DNA of 20,765 bases from a virus. The translations under genes were made by a program, and so were the position numbers. The stretch is from IMG/VR virus record IMGVR_UViG_3300028612_001679, positions 1 through 20,765 of that record; one strand, given 5' to 3'. Positions within the stretch are counted from its first letter, which is position 1; every line of letters starts with the position of its first letter. Positions 6,677 to 15,015 of this stretch are shown one piece after another. The notes beneath the pieces are model-generated. The model saw only the letters and a program-made list of their open reading frames with translations. It ran no database searches and was not told the DNA's origin.

Positions 6677-7090
6677 TTACTTTGACCTGAAATTAATTCT
6701 GGTCAACTCCTTAGGCTTCACTCCAGGGACTTGAAGCCCCATGACTTGAAGTTCTCTATAGGCCGTAGCAGTCATTTTCTTATGAAGTAACTCAAACTGC
6801 TTAGTACGTAAAAGATAATCGTAAACTTGATCCCAATCTTCTACTTTTGGCACAATTTCTTTTCGAATAGATACGGTACATAGATCATTTCCAACTTGTT
6901 CTATACCTTGATCATTCATTTGATTGATGATTTGAGCCTCGAGCTCATTTTTCTCTCTGCTAAATCTAGCTCTTGTATCATCTATAGATTTTATTTCTTT
7001 TCTTGTCTTATTAAGACGGAGCAATAAATCATTTAGTGAGATCTCCTTGTCGAGATCCCGATGTCTAACCATAATGTCTCCAGTTTCCAT
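6677..7090 (-). CDS. coiled-coil phage protein, unknown function
   Basis: A 137-residue protein with a heptad-like charged helix at about residues 18-60 (LNDLLLRLNKTRKEIKSIDD onward), then a compact part with VEDWDQVYDYLLRTKQFELL and a C-terminal VPGVKPKELTRI. The second half resembles small phage proteins encoded beside replication genes whose function I do not know. Its ATG overlaps the helicase stop as TAATG, so the two are translationally coupled and perhaps work together. A second in-frame ATG at codon 7 is an alternative start. Confidence 0.6.
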   Translation of the reverse strand: METGDIMVRHRDLDKEISLNDLLLRLNKTRKEIKSIDDTRARFSREKNELEAQIINQMNDQGIEQVGNDLCTVSIRKEIVPKVEDWDQVYDYLLRTKQFELLHKKMTATAYRELQVMGLQVPGVKPKELTRINFRSK

Positions 7091-8448
7091 TAAGCGGCCT
7101 CCTGACTATATAATTTAGTCAATATATGTAAAAGATTTTCCATTCTTCCTAACTTACCATTTAATTTATCGTAAACTTTCGTTTCCCAAGTATCCTTGGC
7201 GGCAATAAGAATAGTTTCAGTTTTCTTATTTTGTCCTGCTCTATGGATACGTCTATTAAATTGCTGGAAATGTTCAGCATTATAAGTAGGAGAACACCAT
7301 ATACAGGTAGTAGCTTTAGTAAGTGTAAGACCATGGCTTGCAGATTGAGGGTGTGCAAAGAGAACTTGCACCTGACCTGCTTGAAATCGTTGTACAATAC
7401 CTGCACGTTTCTTAGGAGGAACATCTCCGTCTATAACTTCATAAGTTATTTTTTGAGCTTTAGCTAATTTAATTAAAGCATCTCGTTCATGTTTCCAGTT
7501 AAAAGCAACTAGACTATGTTTTCGTACTTTAATTAAATCTATAATTAAGTCATATCTATTTTGATGAAAATAAGTAACTTTACCTTCTTCATCATAAACA
7601 CCACCTGATACAAGTTGTAATAATTTTTTAACTCTAGCTCCTGCGTTTACTGCATTAATAGTTCCTTGTTGTGTATACAGACAGGACTGAGTAGCTAGAA
7701 TTTCATACAAGTTTCTAATCTCTTTAGTGAGAGTTGTATAAACAGTACGAGTAATATTGTCAGGAAGATCAATACAGTCTTCTAATGCATGTCGTATTGT
7801 TATATCACTTAGTAATTGACCTACAGTTTCTTCAATTCCAGGTTTATCTGTCCATTCATTTACAAACCCATTAAATCTGGGAGTACAGACTTGATGTCTA
7901 AAGGCAAAGAAACGTATGCCTAATCGTTTACCGTCATCTACACAAAGAGTAGGATGCCAAAGATCAAGAATAGTATTGGTATTAGGAGTACCAGACATAA
8001 AAATACGACGGTCAAAATTCGAAACAATAGATTTAAGATTCTTTGATCTTCGTGCAGTTCTATTCTTAAAGGCTGTAAATTCATCTACTACTAAAATATT
8101 AAACTTATTCAGAAACTGCTTATTCTTAACAAGGAAATTGACAGCTTCAAAATTTGTAATAACCATGTCAAGTGAATCATCATTAAAAATTTTCTCACGA
8201 TTTTTTGCATAGGCAATATCATATTTAATAGATGGCTGGAACTTAGCTATATCATCTGCCCAGGCTGCTTCAAGTATAGATAAAGGAGCTAAGACTAGAG
8301 TTTTAGCTTTAAGGGCAACATGAGCATCTAATACAGCTCGAGTCTTCCCTGTACCTGGATCTGAAGTAACCAGGCAACGAGGGTGTCTGATAATAAAATC
8401 AGTTGTTTCTATTTGATGGGAATAGAGAGGAAGGACGGAAACATTCAT
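7090..8448 (-). CDS. SNF2-like superfamily 2 DNA helicase/translocase
   Basis: A 452-residue two-domain helicase. Walker A is DPGTGKT (residues 30-36), the DExx box VDEF is at 121-124, motif III SGTP is at 152-155, and motif VI QFNRRIHRAGQ is at 396-406 with its arginine fingers. HRxGQ is characteristic of the SNF2 branch. It lacks accessory domains, as phage versions usually do, and should act as an ATP-driven DNA translocase in replication, recombination or fork repair. ATG 8448 is preceded by ACAGGAG six bases upstream; this leader also resembles a CsrA site (see findings). The downstream coiled-coil gene is coupled to it. Confidence 0.9.
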   Translation of the reverse strand: MNVSVLPLYSHQIETTDFIIRHPRCLVTSDPGTGKTRAVLDAHVALKAKTLVLAPLSILEAAWADDIAKFQPSIKYDIAYAKNREKIFNDDSLDMVITNFEAVNFLVKNKQFLNKFNILVVDEFTAFKNRTARRSKNLKSIVSNFDRRIFMSGTPNTNTILDLWHPTLCVDDGKRLGIRFFAFRHQVCTPRFNGFVNEWTDKPGIEETVGQLLSDITIRHALEDCIDLPDNITRTVYTTLTKEIRNLYEILATQSCLYTQQGTINAVNAGARVKKLLQLVSGGVYDEEGKVTYFHQNRYDLIIDLIKVRKHSLVAFNWKHERDALIKLAKAQKITYEVIDGDVPPKKRAGIVQRFQAGQVQVLFAHPQSASHGLTLTKATTCIWCSPTYNAEHFQQFNRRIHRAGQNKKTETILIAAKDTWETKVYDKLNGKLGRMENLLHILTKLYSQEAA

Positions 8449-8489
8449 ATGTACTCCTGTATTTCATTCTGTATTTTGTACTAACCCCA

Positions 8490-8504
8490 GCGAACTTCGT
8501 TCGC
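8490..8504. promoter_or_regulatory. perfect hairpin in the leader of the helicase gene
   Basis: GCGAAC at 8490-8495 and GTTCGC at 8499-8504 form a perfect six-base-pair stem with a three-base loop in the 72-base gap between the nuclease and helicase genes. There is no T tract after it on either strand, so it is not a typical terminator. It may be a processing or regulatory hairpin. Confidence 0.4.
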
Positions 8505-8520
8505 AAGAAAGTAATTTTAC

Positions 8521-9270
8521 CTATTTAATTCCATGTTTGCAAGTAGGATTATCACCATTTTTATACGAACACCACTTGCAATTAGATTTGGAAGGAACAG
8601 GCATAAAGTTAGTAGCTGTGGTCATGGTCAGAGCTCGCTGGTGAAGAGTAGGCATGAATACCATAGCTTCATCTCGAGTGTAAGCTTGTAATGTAGTTTT
8701 GCCATGGTCTATATACCATAGCTCGGTCTGGACATGTTGTAACGTGGGATACCTAAGGAATGTACCGATAGCATAAATAAGAGCTTGTTGAGAATGAGTT
8801 ATTTCATTACCAATCATTCGACCTGTTTTATAGTCTATTACACGAGCTGAGGTGGGAGATTCGTGATGTAGAGCATCTAGTTTAATCCGTGCCCAAGTTT
8901 CAGGTACTAACCAACCACAAGGTTCCCAATCAATTGTGAATCCCCATTGCCCTTCGAGTTCAACCTGCTCGAGAGCATACATATCTTGAAGCGTTTCGAA
9001 TTCATATATAAATTTATTAAGTTCTTGTGGTAGTTTTTCTAGTTTACCTTGTACATAGTTTTCAGCTAGCTTATGTATAACACTGCCTCGATTAGCAGCG
9101 GGACCATAATCTTCTGGAATGCGTTTAACTTTAGCTATGTAAGAACGATAGGGACAAGTTTCAAAAACTTTTAAGGTTGAGTAAGACCAAGCTGGTATAA
9201 GACCTAATTGGTCTGGATTACTCTGTATTACATTTTCTATGTCCGGGCGCTTGTCTTGTATAAGCTGCAT
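8521..9270 (-). CDS. PD-(D/E)XK nuclease, RecB/Cas4-like, probably with Fe-S cluster
   Basis: A 249-residue protein with the order of motifs seen in RecB/Cas4-type nucleases: SYSTLKVFETCPYRSYI near residues 29-45 with Cys39, RGSVIHKL with His66, RIKLDAL with Asp132, VIDYKTG with Asp146 and Lys148, QQALIYA (the QxxxY-type motif) at 161-167, and a C-terminal CKWC plus Cys244. Cys39 with Cys231, Cys234 and Cys244 would supply four ligands for an iron-sulfur cluster. It would process DNA ends in phage recombination or replication. No cas1 or cas2 is nearby, so a CRISPR role is not supported. The ribosome binding site is weak. Confidence 0.85.
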   Translation of the reverse strand: MQLIQDKRPDIENVIQSNPDQLGLIPAWSYSTLKVFETCPYRSYIAKVKRIPEDYGPAANRGSVIHKLAENYVQGKLEKLPQELNKFIYEFETLQDMYALEQVELEGQWGFTIDWEPCGWLVPETWARIKLDALHHESPTSARVIDYKTGRMIGNEITHSQQALIYAIGTFLRYPTLQHVQTELWYIDHGKTTLQAYTRDEAMVFMPTLHQRALTMTTATNFMPVPSKSNCKWCSYKNGDNPTCKHGIK

Positions 9271-9293
9271 CCGGTGAATGATACATTACTTTT

Positions 9294-11759
9294 CTACCCA
9301 GTCAAAAGTTGTAAATCGGATTCATCGAAATGTTCTTTCAAGAGGGAGTCTTTTATCTCCTGCTCCAGGATCCATGTAATAAGGACTCCTCTTGGAGCTG
9401 AACGATATTCACCTTCTCCCATTCGTTTTCTGGTTGTTTCTACATTAAGTCTATTCATTACTTTAGAGAAGTCTCGGATCGAAAGAGATTTCTTGTTATC
9501 AGTAAAAACATCGTAAACAACCTTAAAATGCTGCATAGGTATGATTAATTCTTTTTCAGTCGAAGCAATCCAATTCTTAATATAGCGTTGTGCTGTACTT
9601 ATTCCGCCGGCATCGAAGGTATTGGTCAATGGAATATCAAGAACCTCTACAAAATATTCAAGATTATTATGAAGAATAGCTTGAGCAAATTCTTCTAAGA
9701 CGGACATTGAAATGAGTTTCATTCTCTTCTTGGCGTCGTTTTCAAGTGCTGTATGAGCCATACGTTCATTAATCTGGAATTTTTGTAATAACCCTGCAAA
9801 GGCATATAACTCTGTTTCTAACTTATCGAGATTTGTAAGTATCTCAGGGAATCCATCTTCGATTCTTTGTTCTTGCCTAGGAGCTACATTGTATCTACGA
9901 TCCCCATCTTCAATCTTGACTGCATCTCCTCGGTTTGTAAGGAAGATGAAGTTACAATAACTAGGGAGTTCTATTTGGTTTGTACGCATAGCACGTATAG
10001 TGAGATTAGGTTCAGTTATCTGATGTTTAAGCTTATCAGCCATCTTTCCTGCGTTACCTGAATCTCCCATTCGAAATTCATCAATAGCTAGAAATAGTGC
10101 TGTACGCATATACAGGTTGAATTGCTCTTCTATATTTTCGAGTGAACGCATTGGTACTTGAGATTCTCCAAATAGATTTTTAAGTACTTTATGAATAAAC
10201 AATCCTTTACCAGTGCCTGGTACACCTGTAAGTATCCAGGCGGTCATGGTTTTACATTTTTTCTGGTATATATAAGCGAGCCAATTAATGAAATGTTCTG
10301 TCTCTGTAACACCATTACCTAAAATATATTTAATCAAATTAAAGGTATTAGGAATGTATTTTACAAATTGGCCTGCTTCTCCATAAGCACATTCCGGTAC
10401 ATCCTGATTAGCATTCAGCATGTAGGAAGTTTTTCTATAGAGATTTACATAATAGGGAGCTGCCTCCATTTGTATACCCTTATCTGAAGAAGGGTTAAAA
10501 ACAACTTGTGCGTCAGGAACAAAATCAGGCATAGGTCGATTATGAGTACGCATAAAACCTTCAAGAGAACTTTTTTGGGTGGGAGTCAAAGGGAAATCAT
10601 CAGTAAACTGTTTCTTTTGTTTATCAAAAATCCCATTGTAAAAAGTATCAGTATAGTAATCTCGAAGGATTACTGGATTGACTTCTTTTCCACCATCAAT
10701 TTTGTCTGAGAATCGTTCAAATATGCTTTTGAAAAACTCTGAATCTGCTTTCTGTATCTCAAATATAGGCTCACCTTTAAAGTTGTACATATAGTGAGGA
10801 TTGCTAAGGATGAAATAATAGGCACCGCTGTCACCTCCGTTAATATTACAATTGACATAGGGTTCACTGATTCTACAAATCTCAATAGTCATTTTATCGG
10901 GGTTCTGTAAGACTTCTTGAGATTCACCTCTAACATTAACTGTAGTTATTCTTTCAGTTTTCTTTGTTAATCCAGCTTTCTTTCTAAGCCCGTCTTTTAT
11001 TTGTATACTTATTCGATATATCTTTTCTGGATTAACATCTTTTATTAAAGGTGCAATGTCCACAGTTGGCGAGCTACGTTTAATTACTACAAATCGTTCG
11101 CCTGCTATAGGGTTTTGTAAACCAATAAATATAGGAGGAGCTATGTAAACTAATCTAGAATTTTCTGCTAAGCTAACATCTAAAGGATAAACAATACTTT
11201 GTCCATTAGCAGATAGATTTAATTGATTAGCTAAGAAATCTATTTCATAATTTAGAGTTCGTAACCATTCTTTTAGTACTCTAGGAGGAATAGGATCTTT
11301 AAGAAGAAAAAATAAATGCATTGAAACTTTTTTACCATCTAGTCCAAGAGAAGCGCTAGCTTGTGCTATATAACTAACGTTTTGGAACTCAGGAGGTAGG
11401 TAAGTTACAAATTGTTCTGCAATACTTTGTATATCAAATTCATTTAAAATTGATTTAGCAGAAATAGGAAATTCTACTCCGTCTAGATCAAGAACTAAAA
11501 GTTCTGTTTGTGCAGCACGATCACTCATTCTTGCACGAGATTCGTTTTTTAATTTTCTTTTTAAAGTACCTTTAAGAAGAGCTGCGCCTTGAGTAGCATA
11601 TTTAGTTAAGAGTTCATAAAATTGATCAAATCCTTCAGATGTTTTATCAATTTTGTAATGATGGGAAGTGAATTTTTTAACTAGAGGGTAAGGTCTCTTA
11701 CCTTCTAGTGAGATCTGTTTTACTAGCCGTTGTTTAGCCTTAAGGAAGATAACTTCCAT
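9294..11759 (-). CDS. primase-helicase (AEP-like N-terminus, SF3/VirE-type ATPase)
   Basis: An 821-residue replication protein. The N-terminal part has LLVLDLDG with Asp91 and Asp93 and SMHLFF with His148, matching the catalytic pattern of archaeo-eukaryotic primases. The central to C-terminal part is an SF3-like helicase: Walker A GVPGTGKG (residues 512-519, Lys518), Walker B LFLAIDEF (Asp560, Glu561) and sensor FLTNR with Asn609. It would unwind and prime DNA for the family A polymerase encoded two genes upstream. The ATG lies 24 bases after the csrA-like stop with GAGGAG seven bases before it. The length is usual for fused phage primase-helicases. Confidence 0.88.
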   Translation of the reverse strand: MEVIFLKAKQRLVKQISLEGKRPYPLVKKFTSHHYKIDKTSEGFDQFYELLTKYATQGAALLKGTLKRKLKNESRARMSDRAAQTELLVLDLDGVEFPISAKSILNEFDIQSIAEQFVTYLPPEFQNVSYIAQASASLGLDGKKVSMHLFFLLKDPIPPRVLKEWLRTLNYEIDFLANQLNLSANGQSIVYPLDVSLAENSRLVYIAPPIFIGLQNPIAGERFVVIKRSSPTVDIAPLIKDVNPEKIYRISIQIKDGLRKKAGLTKKTERITTVNVRGESQEVLQNPDKMTIEICRISEPYVNCNINGGDSGAYYFILSNPHYMYNFKGEPIFEIQKADSEFFKSIFERFSDKIDGGKEVNPVILRDYYTDTFYNGIFDKQKKQFTDDFPLTPTQKSSLEGFMRTHNRPMPDFVPDAQVVFNPSSDKGIQMEAAPYYVNLYRKTSYMLNANQDVPECAYGEAGQFVKYIPNTFNLIKYILGNGVTETEHFINWLAYIYQKKCKTMTAWILTGVPGTGKGLFIHKVLKNLFGESQVPMRSLENIEEQFNLYMRTALFLAIDEFRMGDSGNAGKMADKLKHQITEPNLTIRAMRTNQIELPSYCNFIFLTNRGDAVKIEDGDRRYNVAPRQEQRIEDGFPEILTNLDKLETELYAFAGLLQKFQINERMAHTALENDAKKRMKLISMSVLEEFAQAILHNNLEYFVEVLDIPLTNTFDAGGISTAQRYIKNWIASTEKELIIPMQHFKVVYDVFTDNKKSLSIRDFSKVMNRLNVETTRKRMGEGEYRSAPRGVLITWILEQEIKDSLLKEHFDESDLQLLTG

Positions 11760-11783
11760 AATAAATGCTCCTCTTCATTTACT

Positions 11784-11957
11784 TTATCCCTTATAGACTT
11801 CTTCTCGGTCTATTTTTAAGTCTGACTCCGCCTCAAAAGCCAATTTTACTTGTTTAGATCCTACTCCTATTACAACTATTTTGCACAAAATTTCGCCTGT
11901 CTTTTTATATAGAATAATAGCTTCTTCCTTCTTACGTGTAAGTATTAAAGTGCCCAT
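11784..11957 (-). CDS. csrA: CsrA/RsmA-like translational regulator (57 residues)
   Basis: A 57-residue product. It begins MGTLILTRKKEEAI, matching the CsrA N-terminus (MLILTRRxGE), and continues with VVIGVGSKQVKLAFEA and IDREEVYKG, matching the conserved GxQVRIGxxAP and HREEIY parts. Arg8 and Arg51 correspond to the two RNA-contacting arginines of CsrA (R6 and R44), both kept. It stops right after the last strand, so the C-terminal helix is nearly absent. The length is otherwise typical of a CsrA monomer, which works as a swapped dimer binding GGA in RNA hairpin loops. The ATG overlaps the polymerase stop as TAATG, so it is made from the replication transcript by coupling. Confidence 0.9.
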   Translation of the reverse strand: MGTLILTRKKEEAIILYKKTGEILCKIVVIGVGSKQVKLAFEAESDLKIDREEVYKG

Positions 11958-13762
11958 TATTTGTCATAAATTTTACTAAAATTACCTTCAACATCTAGAG
12001 GTAGTTTTTCACACCAAGAAGGAGGAACTTTCATTATTTGTATAATTCGATCTAAGATCTCAACTGCTTTGTTTTGTGGACCTGAACAAATAATCTCATC
12101 ATGCACAGTAAGTACAACATCTACTTCAGGAATTCTGGATTGTATGTTTAATATTTGATCAGTAATCACAATTCTGGACAAAGCTTGAATTATATTTTCA
12201 CAGACTCGAGGACCATGTGTTCGAATAGGCCCCTTGTTGAAGTTAGAGATATATAAAAATTCTCCGTTGACATATCTCAAATGAGGATATTTTAAGAACA
12301 TACCATTAGGCAATGCTATGGCATTGTTACTTACTTTTAATGGGCCATACTTATTTCCATATTGAGCTCTATTTATCATGCCATATAAAAATTGTTTACA
12401 AACATTCCATAATCTAGGAATGTTGGGATACATAGCTCGATATTGAGACACAATTTTCAAAGCTGTTTCTTTAGATACATCTACAGATGGCGATCCATTT
12501 TTAAGTGTATCTTTGTAACGATCTACTCCCATTCCATATCCAAGACCTAAGATAGCTGTTTTACCTACATATCGCTCGAGCTTATTTTTTTTGTTTATAG
12601 GTCTCCCATAAATTTGAGAAGCAAATTCGCTATATACATCAGTCCCGGAGATGAAGCTTTGTAACAAGGTTTCTTCATTAGCTAACCAGGCAAGCATCCT
12701 GGCTTCAATATTAGCTAAATCTGTTATATAAAGAAAATGATTTCGAGGAGCTTTAATTGCACTACGCAGTACAGATCCCCGTGGAAGGTTTTGTAAGTTA
12801 ATCTTCTCAGAGCCCCCGAATCGGCCGGTATGAGCTGCGTAGTATCTGAGTGGAACTGAGAAAGTGCCATCAGAATTTACAGACGATAACATGCGTTCAG
12901 CTCGTGTCTCTTCAATTCTGCTTTTTACTGCTTCTCGGCCTTCCCATATGTGGTTGTATTTAGAGTGCAGGTTCGTCATCTGAATGTAAGCTGAATCATT
13001 TTTACTGAAAGCTGGAATAATCTTTCCTGTTCTAAGGCTTCTTTTTGTTGGTACAGTGATACCTAGGGATTCGATGTATGCAGCAAACTTGGGTTGAGAT
13101 GCCAAAATTTCTCTGGTAGTTCCGCTGTCTTTAATTTTTTGTGCTGTTTCCCGAGCTATTTGTTCTTTGTGTGTGATTAAAAGTTCACGGTCTAAGACCA
13201 ATTTAGGTTCAACAAACATACGCACAGTTAGGTTAATAAGATCAAGTTCGCTTTTAGGGTAAGCAGGCACCATTTTATTAAATATTGCATAGGTAAGATC
13301 TACATCCTGTATACAATACCTAGCTATTATTTTTTCTATCTCGGGATTTAGGTAACGTGTGCCTTTGGCATTAACGAGTTCTTCACCTTTTCGCATACTT
13401 TTATTATCTGGGAATAGACGTTCACATACATTTTTCAGAGATGCTGATTCATTGGGATATAAGCCCCGACTCATAGCAGCTGTATCGTAGTAAAAAGCTG
13501 GATATACATTGTAGATCTGGGTCAGGATGTAGGCATCAAATAAAGCGTTATGGCATACAAGTGCGGTCTCGTCCCAGGGGATTTGTAAGAAGATATTTTC
13601 TATTTCTTGAGGAGAGATCCATTCTGTGGGTTCATCTTCCCATTTTACACCTACTCCCCAGACAAGGAATTCATCAGATTGTACATATTCTACGGTAGAC
13701 ATTTTGGTTAAAGAATAACCGACATCGTAGAATGTTTCGAAATCCAAGAATAATTTATTCAT
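11957..13762 (-). CDS. polA: family A DNA polymerase with 3'-5' exonuclease domain
   Basis: A 601-residue replicative polymerase. The proofreading domain has all three motifs: DFET at 7-10, CHNALFD at 70-76 and YCIQD at 149-153. Polymerase motif A is DLANIEARMLAWL (Asp348, Glu353), motif B is RxxxK with Arg397 and Lys401, and motif C is VHDE with His554, Asp555 and Glu556. The position equal to E. coli Phe762 is Leu405. There is no 5'-3' exonuclease domain, as usual for phage enzymes. It overlaps the small gene upstream by eight bases and csrA downstream by one. It would copy the phage genome together with the primase-helicase and helicase here. Confidence 0.95.
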   Translation of the reverse strand: MNKLFLDFETFYDVGYSLTKMSTVEYVQSDEFLVWGVGVKWEDEPTEWISPQEIENIFLQIPWDETALVCHNALFDAYILTQIYNVYPAFYYDTAAMSRGLYPNESASLKNVCERLFPDNKSMRKGEELVNAKGTRYLNPEIEKIIARYCIQDVDLTYAIFNKMVPAYPKSELDLINLTVRMFVEPKLVLDRELLITHKEQIARETAQKIKDSGTTREILASQPKFAAYIESLGITVPTKRSLRTGKIIPAFSKNDSAYIQMTNLHSKYNHIWEGREAVKSRIEETRAERMLSSVNSDGTFSVPLRYYAAHTGRFGGSEKINLQNLPRGSVLRSAIKAPRNHFLYITDLANIEARMLAWLANEETLLQSFISGTDVYSEFASQIYGRPINKKNKLERYVGKTAILGLGYGMGVDRYKDTLKNGSPSVDVSKETALKIVSQYRAMYPNIPRLWNVCKQFLYGMINRAQYGNKYGPLKVSNNAIALPNGMFLKYPHLRYVNGEFLYISNFNKGPIRTHGPRVCENIIQALSRIVITDQILNIQSRIPEVDVVLTVHDEIICSGPQNKAVEILDRIIQIMKVPPSWCEKLPLDVEGNFSKIYDK

Positions 13763-13958
13763 TTTTAGACTTTTCAGTGAGCTCCAACCAATGTTCGTAC
13801 TGCTTCTTGCTGGCTCGTTCCCAACCTACTTGCAGGCCATTGACCATATTAAAAGCAGTGCCCATTGGCACATGTCTATATTGAGTATAAGAAATATCTT
13901 GGTCAGAATAGGAATACGGATGTTTCCAATTTTTTCTGACGTATACGTAGGTAGCCAT
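13755..13958 (-). CDS. small phage protein, unknown function
   Basis: A 67-residue protein rich in Tyr, Trp, Lys and His, with no motif I recognise. Its ATG at 13958 has AAGGAG at good spacing, and its stop overlaps the polymerase start, so it opens the replication transcript. No membrane helix or zinc motif is seen. Confidence 0.6.
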   Translation of the reverse strand: MATYVYVRKNWKHPYSYSDQDISYTQYRHVPMGTAFNMVNGLQVGWERASKKQYEHWLELTEKSKNE

Positions 13959-13978
13959 AAATACTCCTTATTTAAGGC

Positions 13979-14006
13979 TTGACATTTGCAGGAAAGGCTT
14001 TATGTT
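13979..14006 (+). promoter_or_regulatory. sigma70-like promoter for the plus-strand virion-type gene
   Basis: TTGACA at 13979-13984 is a perfect -35 box; TATGTT at 14001-14006, 16 bases later, is a fair -10 box. It reads into the gene at 14072. The divergent replication genes must also be driven from this 113-base gap, but I see no convincing minus-strand boxes. An AAGGCTT repeat occurs on both sides of the -35 box. Confidence 0.55.
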
Positions 14007-14071
14007 CCAAGTAGGATAGCACAAAATGCTAAGTGCAATTTCTTCTTAATTTTCAATGGAATAGGTGATAT

Positions 14072-14548
14072 ATGGCTACAATCGCAACTCTACGTAAAAG
14101 TGGGAATGTAACTAGTAATTCCGCTTTTAAGGGGTTCCCAGATGGAATGATGTTTATACGTAAAGCTACCATTTCCACGGGGACATTGGTCGTAAACGAC
14201 GTTTATCAGGCATTGAACGTGTATGCAGGGGAAACTTTGCATGGTGTACGGGTACTTTCTACAGATATTGATAGTGGGGGTTCTCCGGCAATTGTTCTGG
14301 ATGTTGGTTATGGAAACAGTGATACCGCTACTGCTTCAACTTCGGACGATCTCATTGATGGTTCAACTATAGGGCAGGCTGGGGGTTCAGCTGTAGCAAA
14401 TGCTTTGAGCTCAGATGACGACGCTGGTACTACCTTTGCCGACGGTCCATTGGACTTTTCAGCAGATGATACTATTGATATACATGTGCAAGTTGCGCCA
14501 GCGACTACTGCAGATGGTACACTTACAATCTGGGGTTACTTTAGTTAG
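14072..14548 (+). CDS. putative virion structural/decoration protein
   Basis: A 158-residue acidic protein, rich in Thr, Ser, Gly, Ala and Asp with alternating hydrophobic residues, suggesting an all-beta fold. Segments such as FPDGMMFIRKATIS, VNDVYQALNVYAG and IVLDVGYGNSDTATAS resemble small structural proteins of marine tailed phages. It has no signal peptide. It is a lone plus-strand gene between two minus-strand blocks, with its own promoter before it and a strong terminator after it. The ribosome binding site is AGGTGA just before the ATG. Assignment to head decoration rather than tail is a guess. Confidence 0.6.
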   Translation: MATIATLRKSGNVTSNSAFKGFPDGMMFIRKATISTGTLVVNDVYQALNVYAGETLHGVRVLSTDIDSGGSPAIVLDVGYGNSDTATASTSDDLIDGSTIGQAGGSAVANALSSDDDAGTTFADGPLDFSADDTIDIHVQVAPATTADGTLTIWGYFS

Positions 14549-14598
14549 TTTGAGTCCTCTTTCCTTGATTTGCTCCTCGTTTGTCAAGGCAAAGATTG

Positions 14599-14628
14599 AA
14601 AGCCGGTCAGAGATGGCCGGCTTTTTTT
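14599..14628 (+). terminator. strong rho-independent terminator
   Basis: AAAGCCGGTC (14599-14608) pairs with GGCCGGCTTT (14615-14624), with one U-G pair and a six-base loop, followed by a run of T to 14628. It ends the 14072 gene. It overlaps the 3' end of the small minus-strand zinc-ribbon gene; on that strand the trailing T run is short. Confidence 0.92.
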
Positions 14629-14753
14629 ACAGAGCAAGCATAGCCACATTTTGAACACCAATGTTTACACCAACCTCCATATATTTTAGCTTGTTCGTTT
14701 CTATATGCTAAATCATCGGGGCAAAGAGGACATTCCTGTTCTGCTTCACTCAT
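14607..14753 (-). CDS. small zinc-ribbon protein (48 residues)
   Basis: A 48-residue product starting at ATG 14753, with AAGGAG six bases upstream inside the preceding gene. Cysteines occur as CPLC (8 and 11), Cys29, then CSKC (33 and 36) and Cys40, a zinc-ribbon arrangement. The start overlaps the end of the upstream gene and the stop lies in the terminator stem of the convergent plus-strand gene. Function is unknown; nucleic-acid or protein binding is typical for such phage ribbons. Confidence 0.75.
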   Translation of the reverse strand: MSEAEQECPLCPDDLAYRNEQAKIYGGWCKHWCSKCGYACSVKKAGHL

Positions 14754-15015
14754 TATCTTCTCCTTCATATCCTAGATATTCTCTAAGTTCATCATAGGGC
14801 ATATCTAGTAAGATCCTTAAAATTTTAAGCTTTACAATCTCATTCATTTTTTCTTCGTTTATCGGAATATCTCCAGCTATGTTGTAGAGAAGAGATTGGT
14901 CTTTTACCATGCCGGGGAACATGTCCATTAATTCTTCAACTCTATTTGCCATGTCTATAATTACTTGGCATTTATGCATTTGTACCCCGATTTCTATATC
15001 AGGATCATGGCTCAT
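14746..15015 (-). CDS. small acidic phage protein, unknown function
   Basis: An 89-residue, mostly helical, acidic protein with Met-rich segments (MANRVEELMDMFPGM). I do not recognise it. The ATG overlaps the upstream stop as ATGA, and its 3' end contains the ribosome binding site and start of the zinc-ribbon gene, so the three are likely coupled. Confidence 0.55.
   Translation of the reverse strand: MSHDPDIEIGVQMHKCQVIIDMANRVEELMDMFPGMVKDQSLLYNIAGDIPINEEKMNEIVKLKILRILLDMPYDELREYLGYEGEDNE

Noticed and set aside
8521-9270. Cas4 of a phage CRISPR system
   Set aside because: Sequence fits Cas4/RecB nucleases in general, but there is no array, cas1 or cas2 in the window.
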